10,668 nt of DNA from Natronomonas sp. (GTDB lineage: Archaea; Halobacteriota; Halobacteria; Halobacteriales; Haloarculaceae): the NCBI GenBank assembly GCA_007135435.1, contig SLIW01000521.1:1-10668 (forward strand). Direction: 5' to 3'. The first letter of the stretch is position 1; the number at the start of each line of letters is the position of its first letter. A program made the position numbers and the translations under genes. Shown one piece after another: positions 1 to 9,081 of this stretch. The notes beneath the pieces were generated by a model. The model was not told the DNA's origin. It did not search any database and saw only the letters and a list, made by a program, of their open reading frames with translations.

Positions 1-1656
1 GACGATGACGACAACGGCGTCGACGATGACGACAACGGGATGGACGACGACGACGAAGACAACGACGTCGGCGTCGACGACGAGGACGACAACGGCCTCG
101 ACGATGATGAGGAAGACGACGACGTCGGCGTCGATGACGATGAGGAGGACGACGACGACCTCATCGACGACGAAGAGGACGAAGAAACCGTCCTCTACGA
201 GGCGGAGATCGAGATCGAGGATGGGACGACCTACACCGCCGTCGCGTTCGGCGAGTTCGCCCTCGTCGAGGACGTCCCGATCGAGCACGAAGAGGAAGAT
301 GACGTCGATGTCGACGACGAAGAGGACGAAGAGGACGACGACGTCGGCGTCGACGACGACGAAGAGGATGACGACGTTGGCGTCGACGACGAAGAGGACG
401 ACAACGGCCTCGACGACGAAGAGGACGATAACGGCCTCGACGACGAAGAGGACGATAACGGCCTCGACGATGAGGAAGACGACAACGGCCTCGACGACGA
501 CGAGGAAGACGACGACGTCGGCGTCGATGACGACGAGGACGACGAGGAGATGGACGACGAGGAGGACGACGACGAGGTCGTCGACGACGAGGAGGACGAC
601 CGGTCCTTCCGGATCGAGATCCTCGAGGACGACCTCAGCGACCCCGGTCAGGACCGGGCCCGCGTCCGCGTGTTCCACTCGGTGCCGGACGTCGACACCC
701 TGAGTGTCCACTCCGTGCGCGAGGAGGACGACGCCGACGGGCCGTTCGGCATCGACGTCGGCAATGGCGACGACGACGAGGACGACAACGGCCTCTTCGG
801 AAACGACGACGACGAGGACGACGACGACGGCCTCGACGACGAGGAAGAGGACGACAACGGCCTCGACGACGAGGAAGAGGACGACAACGGCCTCGACGAC
901 GAGGAAGAGGACGACGAGGAAGAGGACGACGACGTCGATGTCGACGACGAGGAGGACGAAGACGAGCCGTCCATCGACGAGCTCTCGTTCGGTGAGTACG
1001 AGACCCTGGAGTTCGAAGCGGGCAACTACACGCTCGAGTTCCGGGACGCCGACGAAGAGGACGACGTCGGCGTCGACGACGAAGAAGACGACGAGGAGAT
1101 GGACGACGACGAAGACGAGAACGGCGTCGACGACGACAACGGGATGGACGACGACGAAGACGAGAACGGCGTCGACGACGAGGACGACAACGGCGTCGAC
1201 GACGACGAAGACGACGAGGAGATGGAAGACGAAGAGGAAGACGGCGTCCAGCAGGTTGAGCTCTCACCCGAGGGCCAGACCGCCTACAGCGGCTTCGCGC
1301 TCGGGTACTTCGACCCGCAGGCAGCCGCCGAGGAAGAGGACGACGAGGACGACGTCGGTGTCGATGACGACAACGGGATGGACGACGACGAGGAAGACGA
1401 AAACGGCGTCGACGACGACGAGGACGACAACGGCGTCGACGACGATGACGAGATGGACGACGAGGAGGACGACGACAACGGCCTCTTCGACGACGACGAT
1501 GAGGACGACGAGGAGGACGACGACAACGGCCTCTTCGACGACGAGGAAGGCGAGGAGTTCGAGTTCGTCACCGTCGAGGACTCCAGCGCAGGCGAGCGAG
1601 CCAGCGGTGGAACCGGCACCGGCATCTTCGGCGGCATGGCGCCGGCCGACGACTGA
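1..1656 (+). CDS. Asp/Glu-rich DUF4397-domain protein with acidic loop insertions (5' end missing)
   Basis: The frame is open from base 1, so the N-terminus and any signal peptide lie outside the window; the stop is TGA at 1654-1656. Removing the acidic stretches leaves pieces matching haloarchaeal DUF4397 proteins in order: end of a first domain (about 184-285, AEIEIEDGTTYTAVAFGEF), linker and start of a second (601-720, with LEDDLSDPG and RVRVFHSVPDVDTLSVH), its middle (967-1053, SFGEYETLEFEAGNYTLEF), next strands (about 1243-1335, TAYSGFALGYFDP) and the end (1555-1653, FVTVEDSSAG). Between them lie blocks of about 60-105 residues made almost only of D and E with spaced NGL, NGV, NGM, VGV and EEM. 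About twenty Asn-Gly pairs occur. Many units read DxDxNGxxD, like Ca-binding EF-hand or thrombospondin-3 loops. NYT at 1024-1032 is an N-glycosylation sequon. DUF4397 proteins are usually exported, so a cell-surface, cation-binding role is inferred, not shown. Expression level and start are unknown. Confidence 0.85.
   Translation, partial: DDDDNGVDDDDNGMDDDDEDNDVGVDDEDDNGLDDDEEDDDVGVDDDEEDDDDLIDDEEDEETVLYEAEIEIEDGTTYTAVAFGEFALVEDVPIEHEEEDDVDVDDEEDEEDDDVGVDDDEEDDDVGVDDEEDDNGLDDEEDDNGLDDEEDDNGLDDEEDDNGLDDDEEDDDVGVDDDEDDEEMDDEEDDDEVVDDEEDDRSFRIEILEDDLSDPGQDRARVRVFHSVPDVDTLSVHSVREEDDADGPFGIDVGNGDDDEDDNGLFGNDDDEDDDDGLDDEEEDDNGLDDEEEDDNGLDDEEEDDEEEDDDVDVDDEEDEDEPSIDELSFGEYETLEFEAGNYTLEFRDADEEDDVGVDDEEDDEEMDDDEDENGVDDDNGMDDDEDENGVDDEDDNGVDDDEDDEEMEDEEEDGVQQVELSPEGQTAYSGFALGYFDPQAAAEEEDDEDDVGVDDDNGMDDDEEDENGVDDDEDDNGVDDDDEMDDEEDDDNGLFDDDDEDDEEDDDNGLFDDEEGEEFEFVTVEDSSAGERASGGTGTGIFGGMAPADD
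385..492 (+). repeat. Four tandem 27-bp units coding DDEEDDNGL
   Basis: Four in-frame 27-bp copies (385-411, 412-438, 439-465, 466-492) each encode DDEEDDNGL. The copies differ only at synonymous sites (GAA/GAG, GAC/GAT), so the amino-acid unit is conserved more strictly than the DNA. The array lies in the largest acidic insertion, between the end of the first DUF4397 domain and the start of the second. Confidence 0.95.
835..915 (+). repeat. Tandem 30-bp units coding DDEEEDDNGL
   Basis: Two 30-bp units (835-864 and 865-894) encode DDEEEDDNGL and are followed by a third, incomplete unit from 895. The unit is one Glu longer than the 27-bp type at 385-492, so the insertions have expanded independently. 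Looser relatives with NGV, NGM and NGLF endings fill 1111-1215 and 1366-1545. Confidence 0.9.
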
Positions 1657-2213
1657 TCCGACGAGACGTTTCCGTCGGGTCACCTCGCGAACCCGGTGAC
1701 GTTCGATCGGTTCGACCACCTTCTTTCGACGCCGACCCACCCAGCGACAGCGCTGTTTCACCGTTGCCGTGGGAGCGAGTGACCCGCAGGTCGACGAAGT
1801 CAGGGATCACACTGCCGGTGGCGACACGCATCCTCCTCCTCGCCGGACGAGATACCCGGGGCAGGGGGGCGACGTCGGTCCGTGCTGGTACCGAGCACTG
1901 CGCCGGGGCTCGAGACCCGGATACACCACGGTGGTGCCGGACCAGGACGTGTCAGCGTGGATCGAGAACAGGACGCGGTCCCAGGGCCTGGAGGACCGCG
2001 TCGTCGCATCAATCGATCGACGGATCGGCGGACTATTCGGCTTGTGGAGCCACGCGAAATCGACCCGGAGTCGAGCCCGGAATATCTGCCTGAACGAATC
2101 CAGAACCGTGATCCGATCCCACCGGTAGGTCGATCGGCTCGGCGGTCAGCGGCCGCCCATAACCCCTCGAACATCCGGTCGGGGATCAAGGCGTTAACGC
2201 GCCACGGCGGGCG
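1657..2213. other. Convergent intergenic region, no convincing gene
   Basis: This gap of 557 bp separates the 3' ends of two converging genes. Open frames exist on both strands, but their proteins are Arg/Pro/Gly-rich, match nothing I know, and lack the acidic composition and regular GC-ending codons of the neighbours. Two small inverted repeats follow the stop of the acidic gene: CCGACG/CGTCGG (1658-1663 with 1673-1678) and GTCACC/GGTGAC (1679-1684 with 1695-1700). A perfect 10-bp palindrome, GCGTTAACGC (2191-2200), lies 14 nt beyond the protease stop. These may act in transcription termination, but none has a long T tract, so this is weak. Confidence 0.5.
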
Positions 2214-3491
2214 TCAGAAGTGGAGACCGTGCTCGTCGAGCAGCTGGTGGGCGGCGGTCCCCCACGCGAAGTCCGCAGCGGGCCACCACGACCGCGCGTT
2301 GTTGATCCCGCCGACGAGCAGGTGGCCATCGTCGGCCTCCTCGTCCACGTGGAAGTTCACCGAGCCGCTGTCGCCGTCGGTCAGGACACCCTCGTCACCC
2401 CACTTGAGCTGGCCGGTCTTGCAAACCCGGCCGGTGTAGCAGGTGACGCCGTCGACCCCGCGGATCTGGCCGGTCGTCTCGCCCGTCATCGCGCCGACCT
2501 TGGTGAGCGGCTCGTCCCGCGCCGCCAGGTCCGCCAGCCCGGCCTTCGTGTACTGGCCGACGACCTCGGCCGACCCCATCGTGTCGAGAGCCGGGGCTGG
2601 CGTGAAGGGGTCGTCCGGCTCGACACGCACGACGTCGGCGTCCGGGTACCCGCGATCGACCTGGCCGACCGTGTGGGAGCCGTCGTCCGCGGGGACCTCC
2701 AGCGGCTCGCCTCGGTGTTCGGTCTCCTTCGTCCCGCCGGCCCCGAAGACGTGGTTCGAGGTCGCGAAGTACGGCGTCCCCGACTCGGCGTCGTACAGCG
2801 CCGAGGTGAGGGTCCCGCCGTGGTCGCCCGCCTCGCAGTACACGCCGCCCGGGACGGCGTCGGGATCGAGCTCCGAGAGCGTGTACGGCGCCCCCGGATC
2901 CGGCGAGTCGGATGGCTCTGGCCGTGGCGGGATGTCCTCCACCAGGCTCACCTGCAGGTCGACCGGAGTGCTCTCGACGAAGGACCCGATCGTCTCTCGG
3001 ATGTCCTCCTCGGTAGTCGAGACGGCGATCGACGCCGCCGCCTCGTCGTAGCCCGCGGGGACGACGAACGCGTCGACCATCGGGGCGATCGCCGCGTCGC
3101 GGATGCGGTCCTGGACCTCGAACGCGACGCGGAGCGCCTCGTGCCATTGCTTCGGGACCTCCTTCGTCCGGGGCTCGAGATCCTCGGCCCCCGGTTCGCT
3201 CCGCGCGAGCGCGTAGGTGATCGTCCCGGTTTCGTTCCGATCGAGGTAGGCCCTGCCGCCGCCGTAGGCGAGCACGCCGACGGCTCCGAGGCTGAGACCG
3301 GTCTGCAGGACCCGTCTACGGCCGATGGAGCGATCGGGCCCGTCGGGGCCGTCTCGTCCACCGGAGCGATCGGGCCCGTCGGGGCCGTCGCCTCTGTCGG
3401 AGCGAACGGGCTCCTCGGAGCCATCTCGGCCGTCGGGACGACCGCGTGCGTCAGAATCCACGTCAGCAGTTTCAGAATCTTCCGCGTCCAC
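2214..3491 (-). CDS. Tat-exported chymotrypsin-like serine protease (PA clan)
   Basis: A predicted 425-residue exported or membrane-anchored protease. From the GTG at 3491 the order is: an acidic Asp/Gly/Pro-rich tail (1-57), a twin-arginine motif RRRVLQ (58-63) followed by a hydrophobic stretch to about residue 77, a spacer domain (about 90-210), and a trypsin-fold domain. Catalytic candidates are His247 in FATSNHVFG, Asp286 in DADVVRVE (Asp284 is the alternative) and Ser375 in DGDSGS. Cysteines at 219, 351 and 357 could form a disulfide. No lipobox Cys follows the hydrophobic stretch, so the anchor is either cleaved or a single membrane helix. An ATG at 3590 is in frame, but the extra 33 residues are basic and His-rich, unlike the rest. 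A TATA-like element 22-27 bp before 3491 favours the GTG start; a TTG at 3533 is another option. Substrate unknown. Confidence 0.8.
   Translation of the reverse strand: MDAEDSETADVDSDARGRPDGRDGSEEPVRSDRGDGPDGPDRSGGRDGPDGPDRSIGRRRVLQTGLSLGAVGVLAYGGGRAYLDRNETGTITYALARSEPGAEDLEPRTKEVPKQWHEALRVAFEVQDRIRDAAIAPMVDAFVVPAGYDEAAASIAVSTTEEDIRETIGSFVESTPVDLQVSLVEDIPPRPEPSDSPDPGAPYTLSELDPDAVPGGVYCEAGDHGGTLTSALYDAESGTPYFATSNHVFGAGGTKETEHRGEPLEVPADDGSHTVGQVDRGYPDADVVRVEPDDPFTPAPALDTMGSAEVVGQYTKAGLADLAARDEPLTKVGAMTGETTGQIRGVDGVTCYTGRVCKTGQLKWGDEGVLTDGDSGSVNFHVDEEADDGHLLVGGINNARSWWPAADFAWGTAAHQLLDEHGLHF
3327..3434 (-). repeat. 36-bp period repeat coding the DGPDGPDRSxGR linker
   Basis: A 27-bp segment is identical at 3327-3353 and 3363-3389, and a diverged third copy starts at 3399, giving three units of 36 bp (12 codons). 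On the minus strand they encode DGPDGPDRSxGR repeats in the protease N-tail, immediately before its twin-arginine motif. Confidence 0.85.
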
Positions 3492-3510
3492 GTATGTGGT
3501 TACGTTCGAG

Positions 3511-3530
3511 ACGGATAACCGCCTTTTTGC
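3511..3530 (-). promoter_or_regulatory. Putative BRE/TATA promoter of the serine protease
   Basis: Read on the minus strand, an A-rich run (AAAAAGG, BRE-like) leads into GGTTATCC, whose TTATCC lies 22-27 bp before the GTG at 3491. That spacing would place the transcription start at or next to the start codon, as in leaderless haloarchaeal genes. Confidence 0.45.
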
Positions 3531-3760
3531 CAACTGCCTGTGTCTGGTCGCCGTTCCGTGGGCGCGATCCCGTGCAGCCGGGGCCCACACGCCGTTCCCG
3601 GGAATGACGCATCACACCCGCCTGTTCGCTGGAGCGTCCGCTCGACGGCGTCCGGGGGATCGACAGACGACGGCGACCCCGCTGGTGCGTGTGAGTCGGG
3701 ACTCCCGATCTGGTCGGTGCAACACCACGCGGTCCGACCTCGAGGTGGGCCTCCGGTCGA

Positions 3761-5023
3761 TCACCGCCGCACGTCCAGCGGCTCGCGCAGCCGCCAGCTG
3801 TCGGCCGTCGGGTCGAGGCGGTGCGGCTCCGCGCCGCGCTCCGCGAGGACGCCGGCGTGGAACAGCATCGCCTTCAGCTGGAAGACGGTCGGCGAGTGGT
3901 ACACCGCGCCGTCGGCGAGGGCGTCGACCCGGAGGTCGCCGTCGCCGTCGAGCACCCTGGAGCGGACGTCGTCGGTCCCGCGGAGGAACAGCTCGACGGC
4001 GAACGTCGGGTGCTGGGCGTGCATCCACTCGACGAGGTCGACGAGGGTCGGGTCCCGGACGCCGTCGTCGTGCATCGTCTGGAGTTCCTCGACGAGGAGC
4101 TGCGTCGCGGGATAGGCCCAGACGACGCGTCTGGTGAGCTGCCCCCACGCGGGGGCGAGCTCGCAGAACCGCTCGCGCGACCGCCGCCACTCCGCAAAGG
4201 CGTCCAGCGCGCGATCGACCGACCCGTATCGGTCCAGTGCGAACCGGACCACCTCCGCGCCCAGCGGGGTGAGCTCGGTCCGACCGGGGGGCTGCGCGCG
4301 CTCGTCGATCAGCCCGAGGAACGCCGCCCCCTGTCGGGCGCCGTCGGTCGCCCGGACGACGCGGTCGGCGAGGACGGCCTCCGTCTCCTCGGGGTGGGAC
4401 AGCGCGAGCGGCACCGCGAGATAGTTCTTCGGGTGGTTGAGGCTGAACGACCGGTCGGCGACGCCCTGTGCCGTCGCCTGGAAACGGATCGCCTGCGCGT
4501 CGGCGGTGGTCCGGTTGCCGACGACCCGCGGGACCTCCAGCGCATCGACCGTCCCGCCCGGGTCGACCGCCAGGACGCCGACGTTGAGCTCACGGGCGAG
4601 CGTCCGCGCGGGATCGGTGATCGACGCCGCGGGGGCGGCGACGTAGGCCGCGTTGGCCTCGTGCAGCCGGTCGTAGGCCTGGACGATCCCGCGTTCCACG
4701 TCGCCCCACCCAGTCCCGGTGTGTCCCTTCGCCTCCACGGCGACCAGCGGCGGCTCGTCGCCGAACCGCTCGACCGCGAGGAGGTCCGACTCGAGGGCCC
4801 GCACCCCGACGAGGTCCGGGTAGCCCGAGCCGAGCCGGACGTGGTTGAACGGCGCGAGCTGTTCCCGGACCTCCGGGGCGACCGGCTGGCCCGGGAGCCA
4901 CTCGTCCACGGCGAACTGAGTGTCGCAGACCGCGTAGGCGTCCGGCTCGTCGGCGTCGGGGAAGAGCCGCCGCTTGGCGTGCGCGAGGACCCGCGGTTCC
5001 GAGAGCGACGCGGCCGCCGTCAT
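3761..5023 (-). CDS. PD-(D/E)XK nuclease-like protein, 420 aa
   Basis: The N-terminal part carries the restriction-endonuclease-fold signature: GSGYPDLVGV with Asp70, then LVAVEAKG with Glu97 and Lys99, followed by a helix with Gln115 (GIVQAYDRL) and a hydrophobic strand AAYVAAP. These are the metal-binding and catalytic residues expected of an active PD-(D/E)XK nuclease. The remaining 250 residues are mostly helical by eye. Two stretches, about 240-275 (containing LTPLGAEVVRFAL) and about 375-415 (FQLKAMLFHAGVLAE), look like winged-helix segments, which would suit a DNA-binding role. There is no signal peptide, so it should be cytoplasmic. No methylase or helicase partner is adjacent, so this is not an obvious restriction-modification pair. 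It is apparently transcribed alone. I do not recognise the specific family; repair, restriction or defence are all possible. Confidence 0.7.
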   Translation of the reverse strand: MTAAASLSEPRVLAHAKRRLFPDADEPDAYAVCDTQFAVDEWLPGQPVAPEVREQLAPFNHVRLGSGYPDLVGVRALESDLLAVERFGDEPPLVAVEAKGHTGTGWGDVERGIVQAYDRLHEANAAYVAAPAASITDPARTLARELNVGVLAVDPGGTVDALEVPRVVGNRTTADAQAIRFQATAQGVADRSFSLNHPKNYLAVPLALSHPEETEAVLADRVVRATDGARQGAAFLGLIDERAQPPGRTELTPLGAEVVRFALDRYGSVDRALDAFAEWRRSRERFCELAPAWGQLTRRVVWAYPATQLLVEELQTMHDDGVRDPTLVDLVEWMHAQHPTFAVELFLRGTDDVRSRVLDGDGDLRVDALADGAVYHSPTVFQLKAMLFHAGVLAERGAEPHRLDPTADSWRLREPLDVRR

Positions 5024-5039
5024 GGGTCGTCATCTGCGA

Positions 5040-5056
5040 GCTGGAGTATGAAGCTT
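5040..5056 (-). promoter_or_regulatory. Putative promoter of the nuclease-like gene
   Basis: On the minus strand CTTCATACTCC sits about 22-31 bp before the ATG at 5023, the spacing expected for a TATA element driving a leaderless transcript. The match to a haloarchaeal TATA box is only moderate. Confidence 0.3.
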
Positions 5057-5124
5057 GGTGTGGAGGGGACCGATCACCTGGCGGGGTGGGGAGAAATGCG
5101 CACCGAGTGGGGATTCGACGAACT

Positions 5125-5250
5125 GGTCGTCGATCATTGATCGTCAGTCGCCGGTCGTCGATCGTCGATCGTCAGTCGCCGGTCGTCGGTCATCGGTCAT
5201 CGGTCGGCGGTCACCGGTCGTCGGTCGTCGGTCGTCGGTCGTCGGTCGGT
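5125..5250. repeat. 18-unit heptamer array, consensus GGTCGTC
   Basis: The 126 bp divide without a gap into 18 units of 7 bp. Eight are exactly GGTCGTC (including 5125-5131, 5153-5159, 5181-5187 and four in a row at 5216-5243); the rest differ at one to three positions (GATCGTC, AGTCGCC, GGTCATC, GGTCACC, GGTCGGC). A higher-order copy exists: the 21-bp run of units GATCGTC, AGTCGCC, GGTCGTC occurs at both 5139-5159 and 5167-5187, a 28-bp (four-unit) period. Because 7 is not a multiple of 3, the array is not built as coding sequence. It lies in the divergent region between the nuclease-like gene and katG. Confidence 0.9.
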
Positions 5251-5252
5251 AG

Positions 5253-7601
<2,349 letters not shown>

Positions 7602-7654
7602 GGTACTCCGAGGACCGCTGACGCGTCGGGAGCAGTCGACGTCGCTCGGCCGGT

Positions 7655-7670
7655 AACGATCGCTATCGTT
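7655..7670. terminator. Small hairpin between convergent genes
   Basis: AACGAT (7655-7660) and ATCGTT (7665-7670) form a perfect 6-bp stem with a 4-nt loop. It lies in the 61-bp gap after katG and overlaps the TAG stop of the CPBP protease gene on the other strand. It could help end transcription from both sides, but there is no clear T tract. Confidence 0.25.
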
Positions 7671-8595
7671 CGGTGGGAGACTGCACGGTCGTCGCCGAGT
7701 TCTGAACCGCGGGCTCGACAACTCGCGACGCCGCGACTCCGGTGGTCGCGAACTCCCGTGTCAACCGCGGCGTCCCCGAGATGACGATCAGGAAGGCGAT
7801 GACCGCGAGGACCGTCACGCCGATGACCCCACCCTCGCTCGCGACGAGTTCCCTGAGCAGTGGGCTGTCGGTGCCAGCGTACGCGACGAAGCCCACCGCG
7901 TTGAACACGCCGTGGAAGATGGCCGCCGGGAGCACGGACCGGGAGCGGACGACGATGTACGTGAACAGCGGTGCCATCGCGATGCAGGTGATCGTGAACG
8001 CGACGACGCCGATGAACGGGAACGAGGGGTAGTTGTGTCCGGCGAGGACGAGCGGTGCGTGCCAGAGACCCCACACGGCCCCGATCGCCACCGAGGCCTT
8101 CCAGAACCCGAGCGGCGCGAGCTCCCACAGGAGGTACCCACGCCAGCCGAACTCCTCGCCGAACGCGAGGAGGGCGTTGAGGGTCGCGCCGATCAGGATC
8201 ATCGCGGCGATCGCGACGAGCGTCCAGAGCGGGCCCGATGGGAGGCCGACGTGCGCAGGGAGGTCCAGCGAGGCGTCAAAGGCCACGCCCGGCACGCCGA
8301 GTGAGAGCACGGTTATCGCCACCAGAACTGGGAGCGGGAGGACGGCTGCCAGCGCGAGCCACCGTTTGCGCCCGACACACAGGCCCACACTCGATAGTGA
8401 GATCCCCCTGTGGAGACACACGACGAGTCCGGCGATCGCTGGGGTGAACATGTAGAGGGGGCCGACGGCGACGATGTCGATGTCGGCGAGGTGCGTGATG
8501 GCGACGAACCCCGCGACGAGCCCGGTCAGGACGACCAGGAACGTGGCGAGCGAATGGCCGTCGATCGTCTCAGTATCGGTGGTCTGCCGGTCCAT
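7663..8595 (-). CDS. CPBP-family intramembrane metalloprotease (CAAX/Abi type), 310 aa
   Basis: A polytopic membrane protein with about eight hydrophobic segments and the three conserved CPBP motifs. Motif 1 is FGEEFGWRGYL (Glu147, Glu148, Arg152), motif 2 is GLWHAPL (His179) and motif 3 is HGVFNA (His228, Asn232). These are the active-site residues of Rce1-like glutamate proteases, so it should be active. Archaeal substrates are unknown; bacterial relatives act in bacteriocin immunity, protein processing or maturation. The ATG at 8595 is preferred because it lies 2 nt after the TAA stop of the upstream membrane-protein gene, indicating one transcript and coupled translation. An in-frame ATG at 8634 would add 13 polar residues and overlap that gene. 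The C-terminal 35 residues are a polar tail after the last membrane segment. Confidence 0.88.
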   Translation of the reverse strand: MDRQTTDTETIDGHSLATFLVVLTGLVAGFVAITHLADIDIVAVGPLYMFTPAIAGLVVCLHRGISLSSVGLCVGRKRWLALAAVLPLPVLVAITVLSLGVPGVAFDASLDLPAHVGLPSGPLWTLVAIAAMILIGATLNALLAFGEEFGWRGYLLWELAPLGFWKASVAIGAVWGLWHAPLVLAGHNYPSFPFIGVVAFTITCIAMAPLFTYIVVRSRSVLPAAIFHGVFNAVGFVAYAGTDSPLLRELVASEGGVIGVTVLAVIAFLIVISGTPRLTREFATTGVAASRVVEPAVQNSATTVQSPTER

Positions 8596-8597
8596 CG

Positions 8598-8978
8598 TTA
8601 CCAGAGGTTGAGGACGACGATGATCAGTTGACAAGCCACGACCAGCCCGAGGGTCAGCGCCACGGCGAGACCGTAGACGATGCGGAACTCCTCGGCGGAT
8701 TCGATGTCGGCGTGCCGCTGTACGGACCGTTCGATCCAGTAGGCGCCGACGGACAGGGCGGCGACAACCACGGGGAACGCCACCAGTACCCCGAGTGTCG
8801 ATGCGTACTCCGGCCCGTAGTGATAATAGCTCCCGACGGTCCAGCGGATGCGGACCGTCTCGCCGAGGTGGCCGTACGAGGCGATGCTCAACGCGATGCT
8901 AGCGAGGACAGGGATGACCCCGAAGAGTGATGACGGTGGCGTCCACTTACCCGCAGCGGTGATCGTGTTTGCTGCCAT
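8598..8978 (-). CDS. Small DUF1648/SdpI-like membrane protein, 126 aa
   Basis: Three membrane segments are visible: about residues 18-34 (FGVIPVLASIALSIASYG), 60-80 (LGVLVAFPVVVAALSVGAYW) and 105-124 (GLAVALTLGLVVACQLIIVV). The loop after the first, ETVRIRWTVGSYYHYGPEYA, resembles the DUF1648 pattern in which LPxxIPxHW-type sequence and a YG pair lead into the second helix. DUF1648 is the N-terminal part of SdpI, the Bacillus membrane protein giving immunity to the SdpC toxin; this assignment is by eye and moderate. The gene precedes the CPBP protease by 2 nt and is divergent from a winged-HTH gene. An ATG at 8990 is in frame, but a TATA-like element at 9002-9012 is about 30 bp before 8978 and only about 18 bp before 8990, so the shorter form is preferred. 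Confidence 0.7.
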   Translation of the reverse strand: MAANTITAAGKWTPPSSLFGVIPVLASIALSIASYGHLGETVRIRWTVGSYYHYGPEYASTLGVLVAFPVVVAALSVGAYWIERSVQRHADIESAEEFRIVYGLAVALTLGLVVACQLIIVVLNLW

Positions 8979-9001
8979 GACGAGCGGCATTTGCAGTGGA
9001 T

Positions 9002-9012
9002 GGGGGATAATC
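9002..9012 (-). promoter_or_regulatory. Putative promoter of the DUF1648-like/CPBP operon
   Basis: On the minus strand GATTATCCCC is centred about 30 bp before the ATG at 8978. This predicts a leader of only a few bases and is the main reason for choosing that start. Confidence 0.4.
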
Positions 9013-9024
9013 AGCGAGGCACCG

Positions 9025-9039
9025 CTTCAGCTCCTGAAG
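9025..9039. promoter_or_regulatory. Palindrome between divergent promoters, probable HTH operator
   Basis: CTTCAG (9025-9030) and CTGAAG (9034-9039) form a perfect inverted repeat around CTC. Just outside, ACCG (9021-9024) pairs with CGGT (9043-9046), with three unpaired bases on one side. The site lies between the TATA-like elements of the minus-strand membrane operon and the plus-strand winged-HTH gene, so the HTH protein could control both. Confidence 0.5.
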
Positions 9040-9050
9040 TTGCGGTAGGC

Positions 9051-9059
9051 TCTTTAGGG
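9051..9059 (+). promoter_or_regulatory. Putative TATA element of the winged-HTH operon
   Basis: TCTTTAGGG, with TTTA at 9053-9056, is 26-29 bp before the GTG at 9082. This fits a leaderless transcript beginning at the GTG. The upstream palindrome ends 11 bp before it, over the expected BRE. Confidence 0.4.
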
Positions 9060-9081
9060 CCGTCCATGAGGATAGGATATC

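Noticed and set aside
5..1761. Long Ser-, Thr- and Arg-rich open frames on both strands across 1-1760
   Set aside because: They are by-products of GAC/GAG repeats read in other frames. The Asp/Glu frame contains recognisable DUF4397 segments and is the only biologically sensible one.
1769..2128. A 119-codon plus-strand frame in the convergent gap, with a stretch vaguely like a ribbon-helix-helix tail
   Set aside because: Composition and codon use are unlike the neighbouring genes, there is no promoter-like element, and the resemblance covers only about 35 residues.
2220..5140. Plus-strand frames over 2220-3518 and 3821-5140
   Set aside because: They are shadows of the serine protease and nuclease-like genes, which carry real catalytic motifs on the minus strand.
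5125..5250. Heptamer array as a CRISPR
   Set aside because: Units are 7 bp with no spacers and no cas genes nearby.
8596..8634. ATG at 8634 as the CPBP protease start
   Set aside because: It would add a polar 13-residue extension overlapping the upstream gene, while the ATG at 8595 sits directly after that gene's stop.
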